From the NCBI RefSeq assembly GCF_030247185.1, contig NC_080572.1, positions 34,084,971-34,148,970 of the forward strand: DNA of 64,000 bases. Reading direction: 5' to 3'. Within the stretch, counting starts at the first letter, position 1. Every line of letters begins with the position of its first letter. Positions 1-11,515 of the stretch are shown piece by piece. The stretch is from Malaya genurostris (Eukaryota > Arthropoda > Insecta > Diptera > Culicidae). Position numbers and translations under genes: made by a program. The notes beneath the pieces are model-generated. The model saw nothing but the letters and a program-made list of their open reading frames with translations, was not told the DNA's origin and searched no databases.

Positions 1-970
1 GTTTTTCTACAGTACCTGTAAACATAAGATTTTAGATACGAATCCTATGATTTTCTATTAGAACTATTTCACCTATTGCCTAAACAGTTCTGTACCTGTA
101 CATCGCCAATTTCAATAAAGTTTCACAATATCTGAGTTAGAATTAGAAGTTCTGTGTACTTTCGAATGGGTTTTGGGTCCACAGATTCAGGATACGCTTC
201 CAGACTTTTAGTTAAAAGCAATGGAAAATTTTCTCACTCTTGTCAACCACAAAATTGTGTTCAAATAGATGCGATGATTTTCATAAACCCTAGATATAAA
301 TGAATTTGATTTCTTCTTCCACAATTACAGCTTGATGAGAATTAAAACAGCAATGTCAAGATTGGGGTTTTTGAGTGGCAATATAAAAACGAAGCATAGT
401 GCTTTTAAGACTAAACAGTAACTAATATTGATTTGCAGGATTTGTTAGTTTACGGCAAATTTTTGGATCTACGTAGAACGGGGAGAGTTGGCATAACTGG
501 AAGAACGTTCTGTTGTTCCGCTGTAACAAGTGTGTGTTGATCAGTGAAAAGTGCTATAAGCGTTATTTCTTGCATAACGCTGATTCGCGAAATGAAAAAT
601 GTTCAAGTGACGGACACTGAAAATTTACCACCCCAAATTAAAAACCTTTAATTTGGGGTGGTAAATTATCATAATTTGGGTGGTAAATTACCGATCGAAG
701 CACCATCTACATATCATTGTGGGCGTTATCAGATTTTAGCATAACGAAAGTAGATTGTGGTCGTTGTGCCAAGACAGCTGTTTGGATTCTTGCAAACATG
801 TACTTCATAAAGAATGTGCGAAAATTGACTGAAAATCTAAAATTGGTCCGCAGCAAACCCAACTGGGAGTGTTTAATCTTTGTAGTTGTATGTCATCTCG
901 CGGTTATCATGTTTTGTTTAAGCAATGCGAATAGTAAAAACAAAAAAAATATTTCATCTTGTTATTTATT
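1..970. other. Intergenic DNA, no gene recognised
   Basis: I see no coding segment that resembles a known protein. A short open frame at 717-1028 has no recognisable motif and lies next to a repeat. The one clear structure is a perfect hairpin at 622-667, listed separately. Confidence 0.6.
622..667. repeat. Perfect 21-bp inverted repeat with 4-nt loop
   Basis: Positions 622-642 and 647-667 are exact reverse complements, separated only by the four bases AACC. The arm contains ACCACCCCAAATTAAA. A shortened direct copy of the right arm follows at about 671-691 with one G fewer. No polymerase III box or coding frame is visible nearby. It could be the remains of a foldback element or a small-RNA hairpin; the sequence does not decide. 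Confidence 0.85.
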
Positions 971-1755
971 TTATGAATATAAAAATAGGTATGGAATTCG
1001 CCAAACTTTAGAAAAAATCTGTATATAATGTTGTGTTGTCAACAGAGAGGTCGATATCTCAGAGATGACTGTACCGATTTTGATCAAACTAGTGGCAAAG
1101 ACATCATATTAACAAGATATCCATGTCAAATAATAATGTCAAATTCGTGCGCGCCAAAATAGCAGCACTGCCCACCCATACAATTGACATGGTATGTTGA
1201 ATGTGACACCGTGCGATGGCGTTGGTGAACTGAAGATTGATTTCGCTCCAAGCTAACAGGGTCTGCTAGTGGTAAATGAAAAATCTCCCCGTCGCCCTGA
1301 ACACTATTAAATGTATTTAAAATCGAATTTTAACTTTTTGAGTTATATTTAAGGTTTTATGTAAAATTTGTTTATAGTTACTATTAAGTTTTATGTTGAA
1401 GTTTTCAGTTTCAATTGACTCAGTCACAATTGACTTTGAAAACAGATTATGTTCTTAGACTTAGATTCCGCACGGTAATAGCTATCCATCAAGCCATAGA
1501 TTATTCAAATTCGTCCATTTTTAACGGAGATATCGTCTTTTCCCCCTGCTCCAGTGTACAGTAGTCCCAATTTCACCAAAACGTGTTTTTTGCGCTTCAA
1601 AGGTTGATTTTTGAGGCATTTGGAAAACATGCCGAACACATGAATTAAAAAGTGGATTGATATCGAGATATAATTTTTGTGTAGTAGAATTTTTCGTCAT
1701 ATCTCAATAGTTGAGTTACATAGATTACATCTCACTGCCAGGTGGATTACGATTA
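971..1755 (+). repeat. Partial copy of the 1.85-kb interspersed repeat
   Basis: Segments match the longer copies near 38.47 and 57.11 kb in the same order: the entry motif GGTATGGAATTCG, the block around ATCTCAGAGATGACTG, the block TTAGATTCCGCACGGTAAT, then a 3' end carrying CATCTCACTGCCAGGTGGAT. The central part is shortened and diverged. No intact coding frame remains. Confidence 0.6.
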
Positions 1756-2846
1756 TTAAGGATTGTATTTATTTCGGGTTGAACGGAAAGTGAAATACGC
1801 TCTAAGTTTATATCCGGGTAGATATTTTAGATAATTTAGACCACGAGTATGATTTATTTGGTATTTGATTATTTTGGTTAGAGAGTAAATATCGACATTA
1901 CTTCATACATCGTAGCACATATTAATATAAAATATAATAAAATTTCAGCGTTTTCTCAGTAGCCGGCTACTCAGAGCAATAAACACATGATAATATTCTG
2001 AAATTTCCTTACAAACTACCCCTCGATTTCTCGATTCCTCAATTTTCTAGTAGCAACATGCATCGAACTGACAATCCTTCCCTTCCCTTCTGTTTGCATT
2101 CGGATCAAAGAACAGTTATTAAAAAATCTCAGAGTAAAACATATGCTCATGAGAAAGGCATTTACATATTATACCATTTGGTGAGAATCATTGCATGATT
2201 AGTACTACGATTTTGCTGGCATTTCAGGTCAGGATACAATCATACGACAACCGGTTTGTATGCTCAGCGTCCTACGAATTGTAATTGTAAATAGAAGTAA
2301 ACTATTAAGGAATATTAAATGTTCCAAGGACAGTTTTGGAATACTTCAGTGTACGAATGGTTTCTTAATTCCATAATTGTTAGTTGTTTTTCAAATATAT
2401 TATTCCCTCCTTTCGTGTGCTAAACAGTATTGCAAAGGTAAACAAAATTTATGGTTGTGATTAAATGTCACAAATTTCTCCCGGATGTAAGTGACATCGC
2501 CGTTTTGTCGTGCAGCTCAGCAAGATTTGTTGTCAGCATGTTCATCTCGGCTCTCGCCATGTTGATAAATGGATGCTTCTATGAGAAAGAGAAACAGACT
2601 AAAAGAAACCTCTGAAGCGTGCATAATTTTCTTCGCAAACAAAACTCAAAAGAAGCGTATCTCTTGTCCTCATCTCAGGCTTTCTATGCAGCGTACACAT
2701 ATATGGCAGCAGGATCAACGTGTCATCCGAACGGGTTGTATTCAACTGAGCAGAGCTGTTGCAAATGCCCTCAAACTACACCGCACTCCCCGGACCAAAT
2801 TGTTTGATACAGTTTGTTGTTCTTTTTCTCATGTGTTGTTTCTTTA
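1756..2846. other. Intergenic DNA, nothing recognised
   Basis: There is no recognisable gene, tandem array or terminal inverted repeat here. A motif GAGAAAGGCATT near 2153 resembles the 3' end of the interspersed repeat family but has no supporting body. Short overlapping forward frames at 2569-2856 carry no known domain. Confidence 0.5.
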
Positions 2847-3854
2847 TCACGTGTAAATCAGAAGGGAGAATGGGACGAAGACACTTGTGTCATTATTTCT
2901 TGCTCTTTCAGCAGAAGTAAACAGCGGAAATTCCATTTCAGTAAGCTTTTTCAAAGGGCCAGCTTTTTGCAAAACTGAGGCAGTGTCGGCTTCGTTGTTG
3001 TCATCATATTCATTGTTGCACAATTCGCTCCATTCCCCATCGGGTAGCGCTACCACCGCTGTAGTTTGTTGTTTCAAACTTTTCTTTCAGAGTTCGTGAT
3101 CCGTTGCTTCCGCCTTGACTTTTAGATCCCTACAGTATGTACAGCATTACTTGGTATATGGAGAAACTTGCAGTTGGACAGTAAGTAGTTTGATATTATC
3201 TTGAAGCATTGTTCTGGACTTGGCCATCTAAATGATGGAGGTTGGAGGATGTAAAGGCAATTAACTCAGTCGATAGTTTTTTTTTTCGAATGAGCTGATG
3301 ATTCGAACTTATCAATCATTAAATAATTTAAACGTTTAAATAATATTGAACGGTATTTAACATATTACTGACTTCTTATTCTTATAGTTTGTTGCACATG
3401 GAAGAAGGTGATGGATTTTTCTTTCCACAAATCGTTTTCATTTGAATTTCGTTGTCATTTTTTTTTCGGAAGAGGGGCGTTTTCATTGCTATTCATGCGA
3501 ATGAAGGGGAGCAGTGGCTCTCTATTCACGCTCCCATCCATTGGTTCGGTGTTACTGTTGTTGGCGGAATCATCGTTATTGCTTATGTTTGCCCAGGTGT
3601 TGGGTGCGTTGTTAGCTGTGTCTGACGTTCCTTGTCGTACAGGTGGTTTCTTTGAGGATGTGTCATTGTTGTTGATGGCTATCACAGATGTACTGGGGTT
3701 GTTTGGGGTTGGAAAAACGTTGAATCGTGTTAGTGCGGTAAAACTCGACGTAGCCACATAGCGAGATTTTCACTTGCAGTCCTGTGAAAAGATTGTCCGT
3801 TGGACTATAAACGAAAATTAACTGGCAATATAGCCTAAGTTGCTGTGCCATCAT
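2847..3854 (-). pseudogene. Asparagine-rich coding-like fragments, possible retroelement gag remnant
   Basis: Two reverse-strand open stretches, 3757-3455 (100 residues) and 3077-2847 (76 residues), look more protein-like than their surroundings. The first is rich in Asn, Thr and Pro and contains RFNVFPTPNNP and SSKKPPVRQ; the second is acidic and contains LPDGEWSELCNNEYDDNNE. A third frame at 3854-3663 overlaps the first and may be its frameshifted start. Low-complexity Asn/Pro-rich N-termini are common in gag-like proteins of insect retroelements, which is why I suggest that origin, but I see no CCHC zinc knuckle and no adjoining reverse transcriptase. An unidentified host exon is the alternative. 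Confidence 0.25.
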
Positions 3855-3860
3855 ATCGGC

Positions 3861-4861
3861 GTCATCTCAAGTAAGGAGACATCAACCAGAAGGAAGAAGA
3901 AGATGCACTTGTTTGAGATCAAGATGCATTTGATCCTTAAGCAAATCTTCAAGTTCTCGTATCGATGGTCGAATTTTGTACTGCTTTTGTTCGGTTCACT
4001 CATTTCGTAATCAATTTTAATCTCACATTTTTGCTATATTTAGTCAAGTTGTCATTTTTGCTATATTTAGTCAAGTGTCAAGTTCGAAAACAAAATCTCT
4101 TTATCTGGTTCTATAAAATTTCTTAGGACTGCTAATAGCTACTAATATTTATAAGCAGGGCTGTGAAACTCAAGATAAAAAAATCATCAAATCGAGATCA
4201 CTGCTGAAGAAAATCGCTCTTTCCTAATAAACATCACTACTGATTTGATCTTTTTAGGAACTGTTGATCAGTGAACTATAAATCACATCGATCCAAATCG
4301 ATACTGATCTTCCATCACACAAAATCGGTAGTGATTTAGAGCTAAAATAAATTTTGATCCATGTAAGATAAATCATTGGATGATTCGATCAGCTTTGATT
4401 TTGGTGGAGGAAAATCACATATGAGTGCCGATTGATCTATGGATAAAATTGTTGATCCCCCGCTGAGGGGTGTGAAAATTAGTGACAACAGCAATCCTAC
4501 AGGAATTTATAACTAAGGATAACGCGTGTCAATAAGACTACCAAAATCATGGAAAATGGACAATTCAGATCTTTGGGGAATGTTCCTTTAACAGTGCTTA
4601 TCACCAGAGTTGGGGAAAATACTGGTTTCGTTACGGTACGGTTTACGTGGGTTCAACACATATTCTCGTTTAATGCACTCCGTGTTCGATTTCGCAACCG
4701 GTTGTTTGATTCGCATTAAAATTTCATGGTTTCATGAAAATAATAAATTTGGATCGTAATCACATTCAGTTTTTGCAATGACTGAGCGGAGCGGAAAAAT
4801 ATATTGGAGAAGCCAGATGAATAAAAACTAACAGAAAAGATGATTTATTGTAAAAAGATAC
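3861..4861. other. Intergenic DNA with a GATC-rich stretch
   Basis: No gene is recognised. Between about 4150 and 4450 short motifs such as AAATCGATAC, TTTGATC and GTTGATC recur on both strands, giving a locally self-similar stretch without a fixed period. The rest is unremarkable. Confidence 0.45.
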
Positions 4862-4933
4862 GCTCAGAGACAGGACTCGAACCTGCGTTCTTATGCATTC
4901 CGTGCATGTGCGCTACCATTTCGCCATTCTGAA
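4862..4933 (-). repeat. tRNA-derived sequence (SINE head or tRNA pseudogene)
   Basis: Read on the minus strand, 72 bases fold as a cloverleaf. A six-pair acceptor stem forms between TTCAGA (4933-4928) and TCTGAG. Box A is TGGCGAAATGG (4926-4916), a GCG/CGC D-stem follows, then an anticodon arm with loop ACGGAAT, a 5-nt variable loop, and a perfect box B, GGTTCGAGTCC (4883-4873), inside a five-pair T-stem. The base at position 33 is C rather than T and the anticodon stem has a mismatch. The nominal anticodon GGA would mean serine, yet the variable loop is the short class I type, so this is not a functional tRNA-Ser. A tRNA-derived SINE or pseudogene fits better. Confidence 0.6.
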
Positions 4934-4989
4934 TCTTGTTATAGTCACATTGATATTGTTAATTTGACAGAATTCATTACGCAATAGCT

Positions 4990-5245
4990 ATACGCAATGT
5001 AAAATTAGTAAAAAATATTTCACACCAAATAGTGATTAGTGCCACAAAAGATTTTGTTTTACTTCCAGCTGATAGATGCTGATGATGATGTTCGTGCACT
5101 ATTTTGATTAAGCACAATAAAACGCTTGTTGACTTGAATTTAATTTACAGAAGTAACAGGTGCGCAGGGTTTGAACACACAGCAGGCGCTGCTTTTAAAT
5201 GCTGTTACTTCTGTGTATAATAATCAATTTTCAAGTTTTCTAAGA
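4990..5245 (-). mobile_element. Diverged fragment of the CACGGA inverted-repeat family
   Basis: The segment GATTTTGTTTTACTTCCAGC through the block AATAAAACGCTTGTTGAC, AGAAGTAACAGG and AACACACAGCAGGCGC matches the interior of the 1030-bp element at 52190-52330 in the same orientation, which is inverted relative to the copy at 5535-6555. No terminal repeats are preserved. Confidence 0.55.
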
Positions 5246-5339
5246 GTGTATTCTTATTAGTCCATTACTAATTCTCCGTAGCCAAAAAAACTCAATAAGT
5301 TAGGTTATTTTCAAATTTTCGGGTTTAATCATTTTTTTC

Positions 5340-5534
5340 GTTCGCCGGGGAGATTCAATGTTTAGAATAGTTACTCCCCCTTCTTCTTGTGAATATTTTT
5401 GTGAGCCTCACTTAGTTGCTAGAAATATGCTGTACTCGTGAAGAAATCATTTTTTCGTAAGACCCGATCAATTTTCCCTCACACTTTCCATGTTCGGGGC
5501 ACTTGCTACACTCCCTCAAAATAACCTTACCCGC
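5340..5534 (+). repeat. Interspersed repeat, left part, interrupted at 5528
   Basis: The text GGCACTTGCTACACTCCC then AAAATAACCTTAC resembles the unit at about 7030-7070. The match stops where the inverted-repeat element begins and the family resumes at about 6556 beyond it, so the inverted-repeat element appears to have landed inside this repeat. Confidence 0.5.
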
Positions 5535-6555
5535 GATCCCATTTCAACCAGAATATTAGTTGATTTTCTGAATTCGATTGGTTAAAATTTGGTACCACTA
5601 ATCGATTGTTGTTTTAACTAAACTGTCATTTCTGTTTTTCGATTAGCAGAAACGATGGTTGAAACAACTAGTTTAACTGTTTGAAAAAATGCTGTCAATT
5701 AGTGAGCACACATACCTTTCAATTTCAACAAATATTTTAGTTGAAATAACTGGTGTTGTTATTGAAACAAAATTCTGTTAGTTGAAAAATAAATCGGTTT
5801 TTTATTTGTTTTAGACATTGCAAATAGTTTAATCAACTAGAACAATGTTATTGATTTGCGAAAATTTTAGTCAATTTATATGAGCTTGGGTGCATCAACC
5901 GCTGGGAATTGGAATTTTGCGACGGCAATTCAAACGCGCCATTCAATCGCAGCGCGTTCTGTGTATTTGAAACCCTTCGCTCCTGTTACTTTCATAAATT
6001 AAATTCATGTCAAAAAGCGTTTTATTGCTAATGCATGAACATCATCGGTATCAAACAGCTGGAAGTAAAACAGTCTACTGGAAGTAAATCAATGATCGAA
6101 TTTGAAGCATACAATTTTTGAGCATACCTGAAAGATTACGAGATGATCATTCATTAACATTTTCTAATTTGTCACCAAATCTTTTTCATCTTAAACAAGG
6201 TTAACTTTATCACAACACCGCTGTTAGATAAACACTTGTTATCTTATGATAATTCAAATCGAATGAACACAATTTCATCAAACGCTTTAACCATCGATGT
6301 TGTTTTGATTGACATTTTGAAGCGACGCGAACAGATTTCAACTAAAAAAGATGTTGATTTTGCATTGCAATTATTGTTTTGCTTTCAATTGTCTCCGGCA
6401 TTTGACAGCATTCAAAACAACATATTTTTCAACTACTTGAATATATGCAAATCAAAAACCATATTGGTTGAATCAAAAATAAATTAGTTAAATCAACTAT
6501 CGCAAAAATCAAAAACTGCGATATCGCAATTTTATGATCGAAGGGTTCTCCGTGT
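5529..6555 (+). mobile_element. CACGGA-family inverted-repeat element, left tip missing
   Basis: This is close to a reverse complement of the complete 1030-bp element at 51724-52753, including the interior blocks TAGTTGATTTTCTGAATTCG and GAATCAAAAATAAATTAG. The right tip GGGTTCTCCGTG is present and ends at about 6555, followed by TA. The left tip has lost about ten bases and starts at CCCGCGATCCC, preceded by TA, which suggests a 2-bp duplication TA. The open frame 6236-6487 (83 residues) inside it matches no domain I know. The element is probably non-autonomous. Confidence 0.7.
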
Positions 6556-7215
6556 ATAATCAATTTTGGTTTAACTTCCTTTTTGTTAGTGGAACTTACT
6601 ACAGATCTCTTCCATGATTACCCTGAGTAGTGTAGAAAGTATCTGTGCTTTTAAAAAAAATATCGATTCCCACCTTTGGAACATGTGCTAAACTTAGTGG
6701 CGATTCGATTAGTTGTTTCCTAGTTATGCTGAGACTTATTTCCCCTTAGTTCTTTAAATTTGAATTTACACACTCTCCCCCTGAAAATGTCCCAATGATC
6801 ATCTCTAAAAAGCCAGAAGTATCTGTGCCAAATTTGATAGCAAACCGTTCAGTAGTTCCGGAGTTATGGCGTTAAAAACATTACATCCTCCTTTTTAGAG
6901 ACACGTACTACATCCACCCCACACGAGTACCCTTATAATCATATCTAAGTTGCGCAAAAAGTATCTATGGTCTTCAAAAAGTATCTATTCTCGTCAAATT
7001 AAATAAATTTTTTTCATGACCCCTGTTAAGGACACTTGCCACGCTCTCTTCCCCCTAAAAATATCCTTACAACTATCTCTGAAGAGCAAAAGTGTGCCAA
7101 GTGTGATAGCAATCCGTTCAGTAGTTTCGGAGTTATTTTATTTTGTGTTTTATCATCCGACTTATGCATTAATGATTTTTCTAATAACTATTGACAGGGA
7201 AAACCCCGTTTGAGT
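6556..7215 (+). repeat. Diverged tandem repeat, period about 266 bp
   Basis: The phrases CCGTTCAGTAGTTCCGGAGT (near 6845) and CCGTTCAGTAGTTTCGGAGT (near 7111) lie about 266 bases apart, each preceded by a CCCCCT(A/G)AAAAT-like motif. A further unit sits at 8130-8260, beyond a reverse transcriptase fragment. The function is unknown; it is an old interspersed repeat family. Confidence 0.55.
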
Positions 7216-7382
7216 TGCTGTACAGTGAACCATTCTCAAATAGGCACAAAACCTATCTTTTTTCAAAAAATCACATTCAAAAACAATTCTTAAACAGTCA
7301 GATACAAATTACATTGAAAAACTTGAACAAATGATATAATAGTTTTTTTTCCATAAATACGTTTATTTCTTAAGGCAATATA

Positions 7383-8062
7383 CATAAGTTTTTTTTCGCC
7401 GTAGCATCACGGGGAATTTCTTTGAAACTCCGATCTTTCTATAGGCCGATGAAAGAAACCCGGCCTAGTACGAAGAGAACGAGCTTGAACACTAGCATTC
7501 AACTGCGCCCAAAGATTTGAGCTGTCAATCTTAGATATTAATATTTTCGCTACAAATACTGCCTTTGCAATCTTCCTTCTTTTCTCAAGCGTATTTAGAC
7601 CTAATAATTGGCAGCGTGATTCATATGGAGGTCAGTTCAATGGGTTCGTCCAACGTAGACTTCTTAGTTCATACCAAACAAATTTTGCGTTGCTCACTTT
7701 CGATCATGTTAATCCAGTTCTGATGATATGGCGTCCAAATCTCAACTGAAGACTTCAAATGCAAGTGCACAGTATAATGAGCGAAGACAGAGATCAAATC
7801 CTCTGGCAATTTTAAACATAAAACCTAGTTGTTTGTTGGCTTTTTCTACTATCATAGACTGATGGTTTCGAAAAGAAAGGTTTGAATCAAGTAAAATACC
7901 GAGATCTTTGAAGGTGAACACCTCACGGCTTGTTTTATGATGGAATGAAATCACAACACATTTTTCGTTGCTCACTGTCATGTGGATAAATCGAGATAAT
8001 CGCGATTGAAGCAGATCCGCTAGACTTTCAACTATAACAAATATTTTGATATAATAAAGCAT
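7383..8062 (-). pseudogene. Reverse transcriptase C-terminal fragment of a LINE
   Basis: The reverse-strand frame 8062-7742 carries KCVVISFHHKT, FKDLGILLDSNLSF, EKANKQLGFMFKI and LCLRSLYCAL. These align in order with residues 306-387 of the intact reverse transcriptase at 23394-25037 (there RIISFHRKK, IRDLGVILD, RKANRQLGFIFKI, LCLRSLYCSL). Downstream, broken frames continue the match with WTPYHQNWINMIES and later arginine-rich text to about 7383. The catalytic palm, including the YADD box, is absent, so this is the 3' remnant of a related element. It is flanked on both sides by units of the 266-bp repeat and probably inserted there. Confidence 0.75.
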
Positions 8063-8129
8063 ATAACAACTTAAAACTTACAGTACAGATCGATGTGACA
8101 TCGTTAAAGAATAAAGCAAAAAAACCACC

Positions 8130-8262
8130 GTTACATTCCTTTTTTTAAAGGCACTTGCTACATCCACCCCCCCGTATAGTCATATCTAAGGTATGCAAAA
8201 TGTTTCTATGGTCTTCAAGACGTAATGATCCTCGTCAAGTTATATGAATATTTACACTTTTG
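8130..8262 (+). repeat. Unit of the 266-bp repeat family
   Basis: CACTTGCTACATCCACCCCC, then ATCTAAGGTATGCAAAATG and TCTATGGTCTTCAAGACG correspond to 6895-7010. It lies immediately upstream (in minus-strand terms) of the reverse transcriptase fragment, consistent with that fragment having inserted into the repeat. Confidence 0.5.
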
Positions 8263-10659
8263 GTATTCGATTTCATTAGAATACTTCATTCCAACCATAC
8301 AAACATTGCATTGCATTAGTATAATATTCTACACAATTTTGAATTTATTTGGTAAAATACAACACGTTCCGTAAAGGTCGGCAACATTAAATAATCGATG
8401 AATGAAACTTAAACTGATCAAATGACTGAGATAATCATTAGCTATCCTCGTGCCATCCTAATGCTATGATATTTAATTCGGTTAGCGGTTAGAGAGTAGA
8501 TTCACAATGAGTTTCAGTCCCAAAGTCCCACATTCACTAAATTCTAAAATTGGACATTTGCTCAATCTGTTATCGGTTACTTGCCGGTGGGAACGACCAA
8601 ATCCTCCCACACTTCTCTGATGTTGTCTACTGTCGGTGTAGAGGTGTACTCACTTCCTATTTTGCTATTTCATGTGCCGGGTATTATAACATAAAGCTGC
8701 AAACGAGACCAGATCGATTTCCCCAGTGAGCAGTATTATGGCTCCTGCATCGAAATAGAACGAGCAGGAGATTATCCCTTATATGGTTTGCCTTTCAGCA
8801 CCGGTCCATCGACTGTCCGGAAGAAATTGGCTAGATCTCTCCGAATCAACGTTGCGCAAGAAACGGGGAAAATTAGCCTTATACAGGGGTATGATAGTGG
8901 AACATTGTGCATTGGTCAACGTTCTAGCGTTGATTCATGAAAGCTAGTGTCGTGAAATTTAAGTTTCAACATGAATTCCTAAAGTTACCCGGACATGTGA
9001 TGTTCTTACATCCATAGACCCCCCGAAAATCTTTATTTGGTAAATATGTCGTGCTGACTTGGAACGCTAACGTGGAAAGAGCACTCAAGGCGGGATCCCG
9101 CTTTCTCACCAATTCAACTCTGGATTATATAAATAATATCGTATAGTAGTTGTGTTGCTACAGCACACTCGGGATTCTGCCAACTTATGTATCTGCTCTG
9201 GATCATGGTCAGTTCAATTTAATTTTTTTTTCTACCATTTTCGGTCCATGAGATCCTCTCCCACCCTCAGTTAGTTTTACACTTTTCGGTTTCACTACCC
9301 AGTTCAACTTGCCAGCGTGGTTATGATTTTGGACCTCATCCTCAAACCGTTCCAACGAGGACCGCGTCACGCTCGAAATGCTGAACCAGTCCCTAGCGAT
9401 TTGTTCATTTTATCCTCGACTTTGAATTGAGAAATTTGTCCTGCTCGAGCTCCGGATATATTCGATTTAATTCGTTACTGTTGATGTCGATGTCTGGTCG
9501 GCCAGTATCCAATTGTTGTGTGTTTATTTGCCGGCTGTCATTTAGTGTCCTTCGTTAGCAATTTTCTTTGGGGGTTGAGTATCGATAATAACCACAGAGA
9601 TCTGGACAAAATTTCATTGCTATTGATGCACCTTGTGGGTCAGCTTTTTTTCTGTCTGCGGAATTGGGATATATTGGATGCTGTGAAAAGTGATAATACT
9701 TTGTAATGGCGAAGCCAAACTTACATTTGACATTTTTGTTGGCGTTGGCGATTGTATATTCTAGGTTTGATGGTTTGATATTTCGGCATTTGCAACAGTA
9801 TTCGAATTGTGGTAATATTCTTTTTTAGAATTTGTCCCTGGTGGGCGATCGCAGCTTTTGATTATAACCGGGCTAAATAAACGGTATAAAATAATAACAA
9901 TTTCTTCCAATGTATACTTTTTCCCTCAATAAGTTTGTTATTAAAGTAATGAGGAACTCAAGAGCTTTCCAGATACTAATGGGATCACTTTTGGCAATTC
10001 GTGAAGAAGTGCTTGTTCATCCAAAAAATACCTGTAGTTCAGACCATTAGATCCATAAGCATAACAAAGTGTATTAACGAACTTATTTTCCACGATCTAT
10101 ACTCGTGATACCACTTACAATTGTTAGGCTCATTGTAGATGCTCTGGGCCATCCAAATACTAACTTAAACTCCTCAGTTCCACTGTAATTATCGGGCAGA
10201 ACGGACCTGAATACGTGTTTCTCCTATCGTGCGTTGAATTGTTATATTCCGTTATCAAGGTCATTCCGTGTTATATTGTCTGCATCAGTGCGGTCGAGTA
10301 ATAATTCGAATAAAGGGGCGGTTAGGGTCTTACACTAATCATTTATTATTTCCTTTGTATTTTCTCATAGTAAAACATTTCCAGAATATTCTTTGAAATT
10401 TTCAAGCCTATCGGAACAAAATTCAGCAAGTTATGGGCCTCATACTGCGAAGAAGTAAGAGCTCGGCACACAGGCCCAAGATTTCTGCTTCGATCAACCT
10501 CAAAACTTGACAAAATATTCTTGAAATGTTTCATTATAACAAATGATAAAGGAACAAATATGTTTTTTTTTGTAAACTACGGACTCCCTTGAGTAATAAA
10601 TTGTTTCCATTGATTTTATAGACCAAAATCTTTGAACGCGTTTTTCTCGAAAGCAGGTT
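8263..10659. other. Intergenic DNA, nothing recognised
   Basis: Both strands were read. Short open frames at 9518-9706 and 10534-10346 have no known motif. I see no terminal inverted repeat, array or RNA gene. It may be unique or too diverged to place. Confidence 0.5.
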
Positions 10660-10830
10660 TTGAAAGTCCGTATCCATCATCGTTGGGGTTTAGAAAAACT
10701 TCTGCTCTATCTATGCTGCTTTGATTTGTTCGAATGATGCTTTTTATCATGCAAAACATTTCAATTTATTTTGTTGCACGATAATTCTGATAAAAATTCT
10801 CAAAAATGATTATTTTTGTCGTGAATACGA
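10660..10830 (-). mobile_element. Tc1-type transposon end fragment
   Basis: GTTGGGGTTTAGAAAAACTT then GATGCTTTTTATCATGCAAA match the left end of the Tc1-type element at about 46570-46830 in the same orientation. Relative to that copy about 130 bases are missing between two TTGAT motifs, consistent with a deletion across a 5-bp microhomology. No transposase text remains. Confidence 0.55.
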
Positions 10831-11102
10831 CTTATTTTACTATAGGGTGCCTTTTCAAAATTGACCCTCTGAGAGAGTGATAAGTTTTTGATCGTGAATA
10901 TCTCTTCTTGTATCTAACGAATCAACATAATTTTTGCTACATGCCATCGGAAATATGATCACAATTTTATGATAAAATTTTCAGTTTTGTGACATAATCT
11001 CAAACAATTCAAAATTAAACTTTTCTGAAATGTTTGGTATAACCGAGTATCAAAGAGAGTATCAGTAATCTGTGAAAGGATTTATATAATCTAACTACCA
11101 AT

Positions 11103-11515
11103 ACACGGAACGACCGAAATTAGCTTTGCGCCTAATTCGTATTACTGTTTTTGAATTAGTTGATTTTAACATCAAAACTGCCAAAATAACTAAGAAATTG
11201 GTTAATATTCAGAATCTAATTTGCTGAAAAAAGTTCTTGTTTTTAATGAATATATTTAGATGGCGAAAATCCTGGACACAAACCAGCAACATTTCAATCC
11301 CACACGAAATTCTCGTTGTCAACTAATTTTGTTGTTAAAATCAAATAGTTTGACGCTGTTTTCCTGTCATCATCACTGCAGAAAAACAGCACAAAGAAAA
11401 CAAGAATGCAATTGGTTTTATTAACAAGCATATTAGTCAAAAACTCATGAGAAGTGTCAAAGCAACACAATTCGTTGAAAAACAAAACAGGATAGTCTTG
11501 TTGAAATTGTTTTGA
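11103..11515 (+). mobile_element. CACGGA-family element, truncated on the right
   Basis: It begins CACGGAACGACCGAAATTAG after TA and continues through TTAGTTGATTTTAACA. This matches the reverse complement of the right half of the 1186-bp element at 15239-16424, including a GGACACAAACCAGCAA block. Similarity fades near 11515 and no matching right tip is found. Confidence 0.65.

Noticed and set aside
717..1028. 103-residue forward frame as a small gene
   Set aside because: No recognisable motif, ends inside an interspersed repeat, and composition matches the AT-rich background.
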